From Boothiomyces macroporosus (taxonomy: Eukaryota > Chytridiomycota > Chytridiomycetes > Rhizophydiales > Terramycetaceae), in contig JADGKB010000014.1 of assembly GCA_027604185.1 (NCBI GenBank), positions 62,001 through 126,000 on the forward strand: a DNA stretch of 64,000 nt. Direction: 5' to 3'. The notes under the pieces are model-generated. The model did no database searches. It had not been told where the DNA came from and saw only the letters and a program-made list of their open reading frames with translations. Each line of letters opens with the position of its first letter. The stretch's first letter is position 1. This document shows positions 32,368 through 43,584 of this stretch, piece after piece. Position numbers and translations under genes: made by a program.

Positions 32368-35300
32368 ATGCACTTTTACAACCTCACACTGCAGTCAACC
32401 AGTGCAATCACTGCTTCGTGTGTTGGGAATTTCACAGGGACAAAGCGGCAGGAAATCCTGGTCGCTAGGAACACTACAATTGAATTGCTACAAATCGATA
32501 CCACTACTGGATCTTTACAGACTGTAGCCAGCTCTCAAGTGTTTGGAATTATTCGATCAATTCAACCATTTAGATTGACTGGGTCTTCGAAAGACTTTAT
32601 TGTTATTGGATCTGATTCTGGAAGAATTGTTGTTTTGGAGTATAACGAAGGGAAATTCAACAAATTACATCAAGAAACTTTTGGAAAGAGCGGATGCCGA
32701 CGTGGTGTTCCAGGTCAGTACCTGGCTTCTGATCCCAAAGGTCGTGCAGTAATGATCGGTAATTATTATTAATTCAGGTGCAATGGAAAAACAGAAATTT
32801 GTCTATGTTTTGAACAGAGATGCTAATTCAAAGCTCACGATATCATCGCCACTAGAGGCTCATAAATCGCATACGGTTTGTGCACATATCGTACCGATCG
32901 ATGTTGGCTTTGAAAATCCCATTTTTGCCTCGATTGAAGTTGATTTTGGTGAATCTGACACAGATCATACCGGGAAAGCATTTGAAAATCTTGAACAGGC
33001 AAGTGATTATTGCATCTTTATATTTGAAAAAGTGCAATTTCTTTTCTTTTTGGGATTAACAGTAGAAGTTAATTTTTCACGAATTGGATCTTGGATTGAA
33101 TCATGTGGGAAGAAAATGGAGTGCAGTAATTGATCGAACAGCGAATTATCTTATTCCAGTTCCTGGAGGAAACGACGGGCCTTCAGGTGTGCTGGTTTGT
33201 TCTGAAGGATACATAAGCTGGTTCCATCCTGAATATCAGTCTGTCAAAATTCCTATTCCCAAGAGAAAGAATCCTCTGGATCCAGTTCCATATCCAAACG
33301 GTGAACTACCTCCAGAGAGAAAGACAATTGTTATTTCAAGCGCAGTTCACCGACTGAAAAAGAGTTTCTTTATTCTTGTGCAAACAGAACTTGGAGATGT
33401 ATTTAAACTAACCATGGATTATTTAACTGGAGTAGACGGAGTAATCGGACAAGTGGCAAACATTAGACTCAAATATTTTGAAACTCTTCCACCAGCAACT
33501 GGTTTGAATTTGCTCAAATCTGGATTCTTGTTTGTTGCTTCAGAATTTGGAAATCATCAAGTATATCAGGTAGAAAACTTGGGTGATGATGATGATGAGC
33601 AACCTGAATTTCAAAGCATTGAAATTGAAGAAAATTCACCATACCCTGAAATTACACCAAGAAAGTTGCGCAACTTGGCATTGGTGGATGAAGTTAATTC
33701 GTTATCTCCTTTGATTGATGCAACAGTTGCCAATTTGACTGGCGATGACTCTCCTCAAATATACGCATTGTGTGGAAAGGGAGCAAGATCTACCTTTAGA
33801 ATCCTCAGACACGGTCTAGAGGTAGCTGAAATGGCCTCAGCTGAATTGCCTGGAAGCCCAACTGCCATTTGGACAGTTAGAGGGTCAGTGGAAGGTTGTT
33901 GCTAACTGACTGTAGATGAATACGACTCTTTTATTATCATATCGTTCATCAATGCCACACTTGTGTTGAGCATTGGGGACAGTATCGAGGAAGTATTTGA
34001 TACAGGCATTTTGGATAAAACCCCTACATTAAGTGCTGGACAATTGGGAGATGACGCACTCGTACAAATTTACCCAAATGGTATCCGTCACATTAGAGCT
34101 GATAGAAGAGTCAGTGAGTGGAAAGCACCACAAGGAAAGACAATTATACAAGGGTCCAGTAATTACAAGCAAGTTGCAATAGCTTTATCCGATGGAGAGA
34201 TTGTGTACTTTGAACTTGATAACGCTGGTAACTTGAATGAATTCCAGGATCGCAAGGAAATGAATGCAGGTGTAACCTGTATGGCCATGTCGCCTATTCC
34301 TGAAGGAAGGCAACGGGCTAGATTTTTAGCCATTGGATGTGATGATAACACTGTTCGTGTACTTTCACTCGATCCAAACAGCTGTCTCGAATCTGTTAGT
34401 ATGCAGGCGCTTAGTGCTCAAGCAGAATCATTAGTAATGGTAGAAATGGTTGATCCTACAACAACTGTCACTTCATTGTACCTGAATATGGGATTAGCCA
34501 ACGGGGTGTTTTTACGTACAACTGTTGACAATGTAACAGGGCTTTTGACGGACTCTAGATTAAAGTTTCTGGGTGCAAAGCCAGTGAAACTATTCCCTGT
34601 TCAAATTGCTGGTGGTCCAGCGGTTTTAGCACTATCTACAAGGCCGTGGTTGTCTTTCAACTACCAATCAAGATCTAAACTTGTTCCACTTAGTTATGAA
34701 TCCCTTGAATTTGGTGCAAAATTCTGCTCAGAACCTTGTCCTGAAGGTATTGCTGCAGTGGTAGGCAACACGCTCCGAATTTTAAATGTTGATAAACTAC
34801 AAAACGTTTTCAATCAGGTTTCCATTCCACTAGATTACACCCCAAAAAGATTTTTATTACATGAAGAGTCCAGCAACTTTGTAGTCCTGGAAGCAGAAAA
34901 CTGCACCCCATGTCAATCTGAAAAAGTCCGTATTTTAACTACTAGAGTAAGTAATTTATTTGACATTTAGGCACAAATGGAAATGGATACGGATGATGGA
35001 AGCATGCTGGAAGAACTAGATGCTGCCTATTTCGGATTGCCGAAAGCAGCACCTGGAAATTGGGCTTCGTGCATACGTATTTTGAGTCCATTCAGTGGAG
35101 AAACACTGTGGAAGCATGAATTGGACGATAATGAAGCAGCAGTTAGTATTACACAGTGTCTATTTGCGTCTCATGCACACGAGAAATTACTGATTGTTGG
35201 TACAATGAAGAATATGATACTTAATCCAAAATCTCACTCTGGCGGTTGCTTATGGGTATACAAATTCAAAGAAGAGGGATCAAGATTGGAATTGTATCAC

Positions 35301-36151
35301 AAGGTTATATCTATTTAATGTAGACTGATATTGATGGTGTCCCGTTGGCTTTATTACCTTTCCAAGGAAAACTTTTAGTTGGGGTCGGTTCAGTTTTGCG
35401 TATTTATGAGTTGGGAAAAAAGAAGTTGCTAAGAAAATGTGAATCAAAAGCATTCCCTCACAACATCATCAAGTTGCATACACAAGGTGATCGCATAATG
35501 GCATCAGATGCTTCGGAATCAGTCCAATTTGCGCAATATCGGCACTTTGACAATCGAATCGTAATATTTGCAGATGATCCAACACCAAGATGGATGACAT
35601 GTTCAGCTCTATTAGATTACGATACTGTAGCTGGCGGAGACAAGTTTGGGAATATATTTGTGAATCGCTTGGATGCCGAAATATCAAAAGCTATAGTTGA
35701 AGATACTACTGGCAATACTGCAATGTATGATAGAGGCTTCTTGCAGGGAGCACCGCATAAATTGTCTTCCGTGGTGTCATATTTTGTGGGCGAATCAATC
35801 AGTTCTGTTAACAAGGTAGCTTTGGTGCCTGGTGGTAGAGAACTATTATTGTACACCACTTTACTTGGAACAGTAGGAATCATGATTGTATTCAACTCCA
35901 AAGAAGATATTGAATTCTTCCAACTTTTGGAAATGGCACTACGACAAGAAATTCCGCCATTAGCGGGTAGAAACCACCTGCTATATAGAGGGTTCTTTGC
36001 CCCTGTGCATAATGTAGTTGATGGGGATCTATGTGAGATGTTCAACACCCTTCCAAACGAAAAGAAACGATCGTTGGCTGAAAGTTTGGATAGAACAGTT
36101 TCAGAAGTTGCAAAAAAATTGGATGATATCCGTAGTAGAGTTGCATTTTAA
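32368..36151 (+). CDS. SF3B3: SF3B3 (Rse1/SAP130), U2 snRNP splicing factor
   Basis: Six exons, introns 32759-32777 (19), 32999-33065 (67, GC-AG), 33895-33915 (21), 34947-34970 (24) and 35304-35323 (20), give 1210 aa, the length of human SF3B3 within a few residues. Three beta-propellers of the CPSF-A/DDB1 type. Hallmarks: MHFYNLTLQ, SSPLEAHKSHT, ELDLGLNHVGRKWS, VPGGNDGPSGVLVC, LLGDDALVQIYPNGIRHIRA-like, SRPWLSFNYQSR-like, YDTVAGGDKFGNI and the end KKLDDIRSRVAF. It scaffolds the SF3b complex that recognises the branch point. It is notable in a genome with ~20-nt introns. Confidence 0.97.
32999..33065 (+). other. 67-nt GC-AG intron in SF3B3
   Basis: Starts GCAAGT and ends AACAGTAG. Removing it joins ENLEQ to KLIFHELDLGLNH, which fits the conserved family block. 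Ending at 33068 would drop the Lys and also keep the frame. It is the longest intron I found, over three times the typical length. Confidence 0.7.
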
Positions 36152-36180
36152 TAAAACAGTTGAAGTGGTAACAATGTTTA

Positions 36181-37808
36181 TTAATTTATCCATCTGGAGG
36201 TTCGCTGTGGCAATTGGGAAGCCCGTTCTTGCCCATATAATGGCGCTAGACATACATGAGGACAGAATCCATCCTGTTTTGTGGTCAGGTTAATTGCTTG
36301 ACACCACCCGTCATCAAATGTGAGTTTTACATAAATGATATCGCCGAGAGCTAATATTAATTAATTAATTACCTAAAGACAATTCATCAGTTTCTTCTGG
36401 ATCATAAGGTTTCTCGCATTTCATCAACGCCAACTGCTCTGCCACTTTAATTGGTAGTGGATCGGTGGAAGTTGTTCTTTGACTTGTCATTGTGTTGAAC
36501 CTTTTTGATGAAGATCTGGAATGGGAATCATTACTATATACAGCAGGTAATTTGATTATAGGAGAATTAGGGGATGCAAGTAATTCAGTGGAAGGTGGTT
36601 GAATTAATGTTTGATTAGACTTTGGGGGAGATGGTGTACGATGCTCACGGAATTGGATTGTTTCTGGTCTACCGTTGGTTGCTACTGTTGCTCTTTTTTC
36701 ATTTGTAGCATATCTTGGTTGGTAGGTTTGCCTGTTTTGTCTATCTTTATACTGGGCTGGTTCTCGCATAGTTTGCCTATGATTGTAGTTCATAGTATCT
36801 CTATTAGTGTGCACAGCCAATGGATTTTGTGGGGCATCGTTTCTATAGCTGGATTTACGATTATTCGACAACTGAGCAGGTGAGGGGGGATGAATTGGGA
36901 ATTTATCTTCGTCATAGGCTGGCAATTCCCGCTGCGCAGTGCTGTAATACGATTGCTTCTTTTGAGAACGAACCGATGCTGATCTATATGGCATGCTGTT
37001 ATCATATGGGTAAAAATCTAAAGGTCTGGATCCAACCAAAGTATCACTAGATCCAGGTTTGTAAGCCTTGTGCTGATATGGGTCGTTTTTCTTGTTCCTT
37101 CGGTAGCAAATGTAGAAAATACCTCCCCCAATCAAAATAACCATCGTCACAATAGCACTTATAAGCAATGTGAATGCAGTGGAGGATAAGCCCACTTGGG
37201 ATGAGCTAGAGGGCAGGCTTACAGAACTGCAACACCGCTCTGCTTTGTTTACAGCACAGTATGCTTGCGCCGAGTTTATATCTTGAAATCCACACAAGAG
37301 CTTTTCTTTGCCAAACCCAATCAAGCAATCTGAAGTCTCCCCAAGGTTACTTGTATAGTTTAGGTATTGCTGTGGCAATCCAGTCACATTTGGACAAAAC
37401 TTTGGATTATTGATGATTTCATTCATTGTATCAACATATGCAGTAGCAGATGACTTGCACAGTTGGGGAATATTTTGATTTGAATTGCATCCAAAGTTTG
37501 CCTGGCTGGCGTATACGATAAATCCACAAAGAAAGCTGATGGGGTATCTCATTTCATCTTCATTCCAAGATGCGCAATGAAACATGTCCTTCAAGAAAAC
37601 GTTTGCTCTGGGTGTGGCATAGTTTGACAGGTAATCATCAAATTGAGATACGTTTTGGAATAGTGTTGAGGATTCAATATAGAATGCTAAATTAAAAAAA
37701 TTGTGTACCTGAATATTCTGGACACTGTAATGATCCTTTCAATGATATACATGAACCAGTCTGTGATGCTTGACCAGAAACAGATGTGAATAATAATGAA
37801 TACAGCAT
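36181..37808 (-). CDS. Single-pass membrane protein with C-terminal SH3 domain
   Basis: Three exons, introns 37687-37708 and 36351-36372, both 22 nt, 527 aa. A signal peptide (MLYSLLFTSVSGQAS) precedes a Cys-rich ectodomain of about 190 residues ending in CCSSVSL and a Ser stretch. One helix follows (ALTLLISAIVTMVILIGGGIFYICY-like), then a long basic, Pro/Gln/Arg-rich tail, and a C-terminal SH3 (KPYDPEETDELSLALGDII, DDGWCQAINLTT, FCPHVCL). The final intron falls inside the SH3. The design resembles fungal Fus1/Sho1-type surface sensors or adaptors. Its stop lies 30 bp from SF3B3. Confidence 0.8.
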
Positions 37809-38482
37809 TACTATCTGTCTAAAATTTTAAAACGGGTTTAATTTTAATCCTGTGCTTCATTTTTGTAGGGAGGCGTCTTAATATGAAACCCTCGTGGTGT
37901 GTTGGGCTTTCAGGATATACGGCTAACCGTCTGCCAATTTGGGAACCGAAAAAAATTAGGAAAGTAAAGAACAAATATGGATATTACTGCGGTAGTTTAT
38001 TGAATTCGGTCTTGCAGAGGTTTCAGTTCGAAATTCTAGGTTTTTGGCACTATAATTCTATGTTACAATTTTTGGTGGCGACTTCGCAGCTGAAGCTCAA
38101 ATGGGGCCCAAGAAAAGTGTCAAGCATTTCATGATCAGCGTGTAACTAATTGATTGCACACTCGTTTCTGCAATCAACTTTGACATTAGGTATCATGCAA
38201 AGTAGCTTTATTCATTTATTTCTTTTAGCATGTTGATCTGAAATTCTCATAGACACTGACAGTTTTCGTTCATTACTACATTCAGATGATTGAATTACTC
38301 AGTAATTGACATTTGGGCCTTTAATCAATGTCCTTTTTACTTGGCTCATGGTGCGCCAAATCTCGCTCTTGTGGCACAAATATGCATTCGATTTCCATCA
38401 GTATCAAAAATATTTCATTTCAGATTAATCAGAATGCCTACCATGAAAGTTATGCCTAATCTGAAAAATTCGGCTGTATAGT
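37809..38482. other. Spacer with one doubtful open frame
   Basis: About 670 bp upstream of the SH3 membrane gene and beyond the end of the large helical gene. A plus-strand frame at 37883-38134 (83 codons, starting MKPSWCVGLSGYTANRLP) has no recognised motif and poor codon quality. No repeat, RNA or promoter element was identified. Confidence 0.3.
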
Positions 38483-41464
38483 TTATCCTATTTGTTTCAG
38501 CAGTTTAGTTGAAAAGGAAAAGGCAAACTTGGGCTCATTTAGCATTTCAGAACACAGATTCATTGATATGAATTTAATCTCGCGACTAGTCAACATTGAT
38601 ATATTGCCCAAACAAAAGAAAGTAATGTATCTATTATGCATTTCCGTGATATCGTTGTTTCTCCCATTTGGAAACAATATCTTTATACCTGTTCAACAAG
38701 TATCCGAAACGATCATTCAAGCAGGCCAACAAACAAGCTCTTGCATTATCGTCACACAAGTCCAACATCATGAAACACAATTCTTCTTGCTTTGTCAAAA
38801 CAAAGAACAGCAAGAATATGATATGTTTGGATATGCCTTTAACATTCTTCATATTCTCCAATATACGAGGAAGGTTGTCAATTTGCTGCAAGGCAAAAAT
38901 ATACTGAGGGAGAATGATTTTAGAGTGCTTGAGTAGATTGTACAACACAAAATACTTTTCAGTCTTGAATTCTTTCACATCGTACAGCAATCCTAATATT
39001 ATCGGCACATGGACAGGCTTTATCATCTTCATTAGTAATAGTTACCTTGTTCTTTATCCAATGATTAACAATTTCATAAACTGTTTGCTTTGTTTTATCT
39101 GAGCCATACCTGATCAAAGCAGGGCAGTCAGAGATAAAGAGATGATTCTTGAAAGAGTACAATAGTCCAGAGATATCCTCTTTTGAACCGCTGATCAGTT
39201 CATTCTTTAAAACTTTAAGCTCTTTCTGGTGAAAGTCTACCATTTCGGGAGACAACTGGACTTGGTAATCCATCTTGAACGACCACAGCTTTTTAAAGAC
39301 TTGCTCATTTTGTACGTATTTAAGCATGATTTTGGTAGCCTTGAAATCACTCAGATCCAACTTGGCAACCAATTCATCATTGTACTTGTATTCCAACAAG
39401 ATTTCAATCAGTTCCAAGTCCTTTGTCTTTAGAGACTTGATGTATAATTCATCATAGTCACCATTCAACTTCTTTTTACGTCTGGGTTAGTTTAAATTAC
39501 TTTAATAGCTTCCAAAATGGTTTCATCATGCATTCGTTTTCTAAAACAAGAGGCAAGTCATTCAACTGGAGAGCTTTTTCCATTATGTGCTCGTTGTGCC
39601 GGTAGAACATTAATTGCTTCTTGTCGAGATTTCGCATGTATCTTAATACCAAGTCTTCCAGATTAATTTGGTAGTCGCGTTGGATTTGATAGAGATATCG
39701 TTGAATTTCCGCTTTTTCTGTCCGGGAAAAGTAAATCACTGGAAACTGCTTCAAGATGTCAATGAGTTTCTCAATCTTTTTCTTGCTGTCCTTCTTTTCC
39801 AATAGCTTGTCCATTTTCTTTGAAAAGAACTTGAAAAACTCCTTTTGAATAGGCTTGATTTCAAAAAAGTCTTCGTCTACATGGAAATTTTTGAATTTCT
39901 CTTTCAAGTACATTTTGATCTGTTTGCTACTGCTATTCATACAGATAGCATATAAATAGCGATCCATAATTTTGATATCCATATTTTCATAGATTTTTTC
40001 AATGTAATCGCCTTGCATTGTTTTATCCGTGTGCAAACATATTAGTTCATAATTTAGTTCGGGTGAGTAGTAGCCATCCATCAGTTGATACAATATAATT
40101 TTAATATCATTGTCATTAGTTTCCTGAATCTTTGAATGATTGATTTTCGTATGGACGAGCAAATTGCACACCAATAGCGAACTTTTGGTAATCAAATAGT
40201 TGTATAATTGCAACGCTATTGCGGAAGTTTGTTGTGAGACTATTTCGTTGAATTTAGAAATCACTTGCTTTGATTTGAGCAAATCCTGGTTAGTATTAGA
40301 AAAAAATGAATCAAATAGCTTTACCAAATCTCTGGCTTTAGCGTATTTGTCCAAAAGAGACTTGAAAAGGTCAATTTTTTGAGAAAGCAAATTAACATCC
40401 ACCGTGTCAACTTGCATAAGATCCGGATCATTCAAATTAGTTGCATTCTGCTCGAGGTAGTGAACTTCGCTAGAGTTCAAGTTCAGTAGGTTCCATACAG
40501 AGTCCAATTCTTCATCAACAATGTTAAAGTCGTATTCGATCATCAATAACAGTAATTTTACTGATTTCAACTCTAGAATGTCCCTGAAGATTAGTTTAAA
40601 GTAGTGTTGGTATTGCTTGTCGTATTTGATGAGTGGGAATAAAGTCGCTAGATTGTCCCGTGTTTGCATAAGAAGGAATAATGTAATGTCCTTGTTGAAC
40701 TTTTCCAAAATAATTGTGTGCAGGTTGACATCTAGTGAAGATAAAGACAAAAGAAACTGCTTGTGGAACGATTGCTTTTCATTGAACAATTCCAACGATT
40801 TCATATCCTGTGGTTCATCCGACTGTCCATTTGCAATCAGCTTGCGTGAAATTTCAGAAAGTAAGAGCACAATGTCTGAATGATAAATGAGTAATTTGTC
40901 GGCCAACAATTTAAACAATTGCAAGTCGTACTTTCCAATTGGGTTCATCAATCCGACCAACAATAGAAAATGCTTCTTTGTAGGCTGTTGCGCAATGGAA
41001 TATTTAATCATTTCATCAATCAATTCATTCTTTTTATCCAAGACAGTGTGGAGTTGGGATAAAATTTGCTCCTGAGAAAGAGAGGTCTGATTTGGATTTC
41101 TAATAATCAATTTGAAAATCTGCAATAATATCTCCAACAATTCCCTATCATCCAGCTCGCTGTCTGTTTTCAATTTTTTACTCTTTGGTGAATCCCCAGA
41201 TTTCTTTTCAGCGTTGGCTCCAGTGGATTTCAAGATATTAAAGAATAATTTATCCGTAGGATTGGTAATTGTTTCAGTCTCCAGCAAGTCCTTGAATATA
41301 GACCAAATTTCTCTGTTTCGACTGGATGACTTGAACAAGAAGACTGAAATATTTTCCAGAATCAGCTGGTTATAAATCAAAAGCGGTCGCAACTCATTGA
41401 TTGCCCACAGCTTGGTGTTGATATCGTTTGATTTGAGCTTGTATAATTTCTCGCTGATTTGCAT
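38483..41464 (-). CDS. Large alpha-helical protein, possibly nucleolar ribosome-biogenesis factor
   Basis: Four exons, introns 39482-39500, 39027-39045 and 38689-38710, 973 aa. It is almost wholly helical, rich in Leu, Lys and Asp, with no signal peptide or membrane helix; a basic KKKLNGDYDELY motif spans intron 1. Size, helix-rich leucine pattern and lack of motifs suggest HEAT/ARM-like repeats as in nucleolar pre-60S factors (Urb1/Npa1, Urb2), but I cannot prove this. Confidence 0.55.
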
Positions 41465-41878
41465 TCAAGAAAAAAAAATATAGCATAAATTATTGAATTA
41501 ATCACCGCATTAATAATTGACAGCTTGCAACAACCTTGGATCTGAGCTGACTGAAGAGATTGTACAATGCCGCTTCCTTGGATTTCTCATAGATGTCGCA
41601 AAAGTATTATCCAGACTGTACTCCAATTCTTTGGCGGGTTTGCGGCAAGAGACCCAACTGAATAGAATGATACTAGAGGTTGAGCACTTGTAAACTTCTA
41701 CGTAGCTATACCAAAATCAGAGCAGCTCCCAATTTGAGATGGTAGTGTTGCAATTACTAATATTACCTATAACTATAAATTAGTATATCGATACCAACCT
41801 TGAATCCGTAAGTAACCATACGTATTTTAAATGCATTCCCACTCAAATAACGGGTGACGTGTAGCCTTTACTTGCCAA
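41465..41878 (-). other. Spacer with coding-like minus-strand fragment
   Basis: A 414-bp spacer between divergent starts. On the minus strand a protein-like frame (SWVSCRKPAKELEYSLDN) runs until about 41606 and continues one frame over as DIYEKSKEAALYNLFSQLRSKV. Inserting one T in the T4 run at 41600-41606 would join them. A TGA blocks the upstream extension. A decayed gene, an assembly error or an unrecognised structure are all possible. Confidence 0.3.
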
Positions 41879-43570
41879 ATGAAAAAGATCAACCTGGAGC
41901 TGTTAGATTCCGCTTTGAAAATGGATTTCAAAGAAAACAGACTCGAACTTGCTAAAGACCGCCATGACAGGTATTTTGCTCTAAGACAGACGACAATCTC
42001 AGGTTGAAGAATTGGAACGTCAAAGAATTATTGCAGAACATAGAAGGTCGATTTTACCGCCTGTGAATATACCAACTATAGAGCTGGAGTATGAACAATC
42101 CGAAAAGCTCTCGTCCATTCCCGAAACAATAGACAGTACTGACCAAAAATCGTTACCAGAAGTACCAAATAATATAAAGAAACCTTCCATCAAGCCAAAG
42201 GATCCATTTGAATATATTGAATACCTTGCTAGCAGTTATTTACACCAAGATAACCCAACAACAAAGAAAGACATTCTTGAAGGCCATAAAGTAAACAACT
42301 TGCTAACAAGAAATTCATTGAAGGTATACAAGAATACGGAACAGTAAAGAGACAACATAAAACTGTTGCTCTGTCCCCGGCAAAACCTGCGAATACTCTA
42401 GCCCTAACATCCAGCGCGATTGTTCTTGCTAGCGTTTACCATCCTCAAAAACTAAATAGCAAGTCTTTATCTCACAAAGCAGACTATCACTCAAGCGACT
42501 CTGTACTAGCTCATCTCAGTTATGCATTAAATCATAAACACCCTTCTGAAGCACACAGACATATTGAAGAGTTTGAAAACAGACAACGCCAAACCAGAAA
42601 GTTGTCGACTGTTGATGAAATAATCGCTATTCTATCAAAGCCACAAAGAAGTGCCAAAGAATTACAAATGGTTGATGATTATCTCCGTACACAGCCTGCA
42701 TTTCTTGGTAAACCAGATTACCTTCTTGTGCAGTTGTGGAAATTAATGAATATCGAAAAATTTGAAAGTGGCAGTGTAATTTTTAGACAGGGAGATGTAG
42801 GGTTACGATGGTACGTAATATTGACTGGTTCTGTCAATGTATACTTGAACAAAGGCATAGGAGCTGATGGGAAGGCACTAGCAAATTACATTGCTACAAT
42901 GCGGGCAGGTGAGAAATTTGGCGATCGTGCGCTATTTAATGACCTGCCCAGAAGTACTACCATCATTGCTGCTCAAGATACTGTACTGCTGTCACTCGAA
43001 AAAAATCATTTCAAAAAGTTAATGGGAATGGCCCATGCCATATTTCAAAAAAACTTGGTGATTACCTTGCAAAAATTCAGGTTCTTGAACAAGTTGGATT
43101 TTTCCTCCCTAAAGTTGATAGCAGACAGGTTTGTCCTCCGTCATATTCCTAAAGGAACAGTCATTATTCAACAAGGAACTGTAGCAGACATTGTTTTCTT
43201 TGTAATATCTGGGAAATGCGCTGTTTATCGGAATATACGGGTGGGTAAACTTGAAAAGCAACTACTAATGGGATATTTCAATCAATCTAGCACATTTAAT
43301 GAAGAAGTAGTTTCGAAGAGTTATGGATCAAAGTACTCATCCCCGTTCACGGTGATAGCATCGGAAAACTGTGAAATTGGGTCAATTGTAACTGCAGGTG
43401 AATGGATGGAACTGCCTTTGAACATAATCCCTACCAAATTTGCTACAATGACTGAAGAAGAAATTAGATATAAATACAATGTCCTACAGCAGTGTCGAAT
43501 GTTTAGAAAGTATCAGAAACGGTATGTGGAGCAAACCGTTCGAAAATCAAAAAAGAATACTTTCAAGTAA
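41879..43570 (+). CDS. Double cyclic-nucleotide-binding-domain protein, CNBD2-like
   Basis: Three exons, introns 41971-41989 and 42291-42310, 550 aa. The N-terminal 200 residues are charged and coiled. CNB domain A covers about 255-375 and keeps the phosphate-binding cassette as FGDRALFNDLPRSTT (usual FGE...PRxAT, with D for E). CNB domain B, about 375-500, is degenerate in the cassette. There is no kinase, channel or PKA docking domain. The architecture matches CNBD2-like proteins, which have a role in sperm flagella, and fits the ciliary genes elsewhere in the window. Intron 2 lies where the reading frame would otherwise stop. Confidence 0.75.
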
Positions 43571-43584
43571 TATACATTTATTAA

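Noticed and set aside
37883..38134. Open frame of 83 codons as a gene
   Set aside because: No motif, no matching intron pattern and no conserved signature; left as doubtful inside the spacer entry.
41735..41745. In-frame TGA as a selenocysteine codon
   Set aside because: No SECIS-like hairpin was identified and the frame is broken again nearby.
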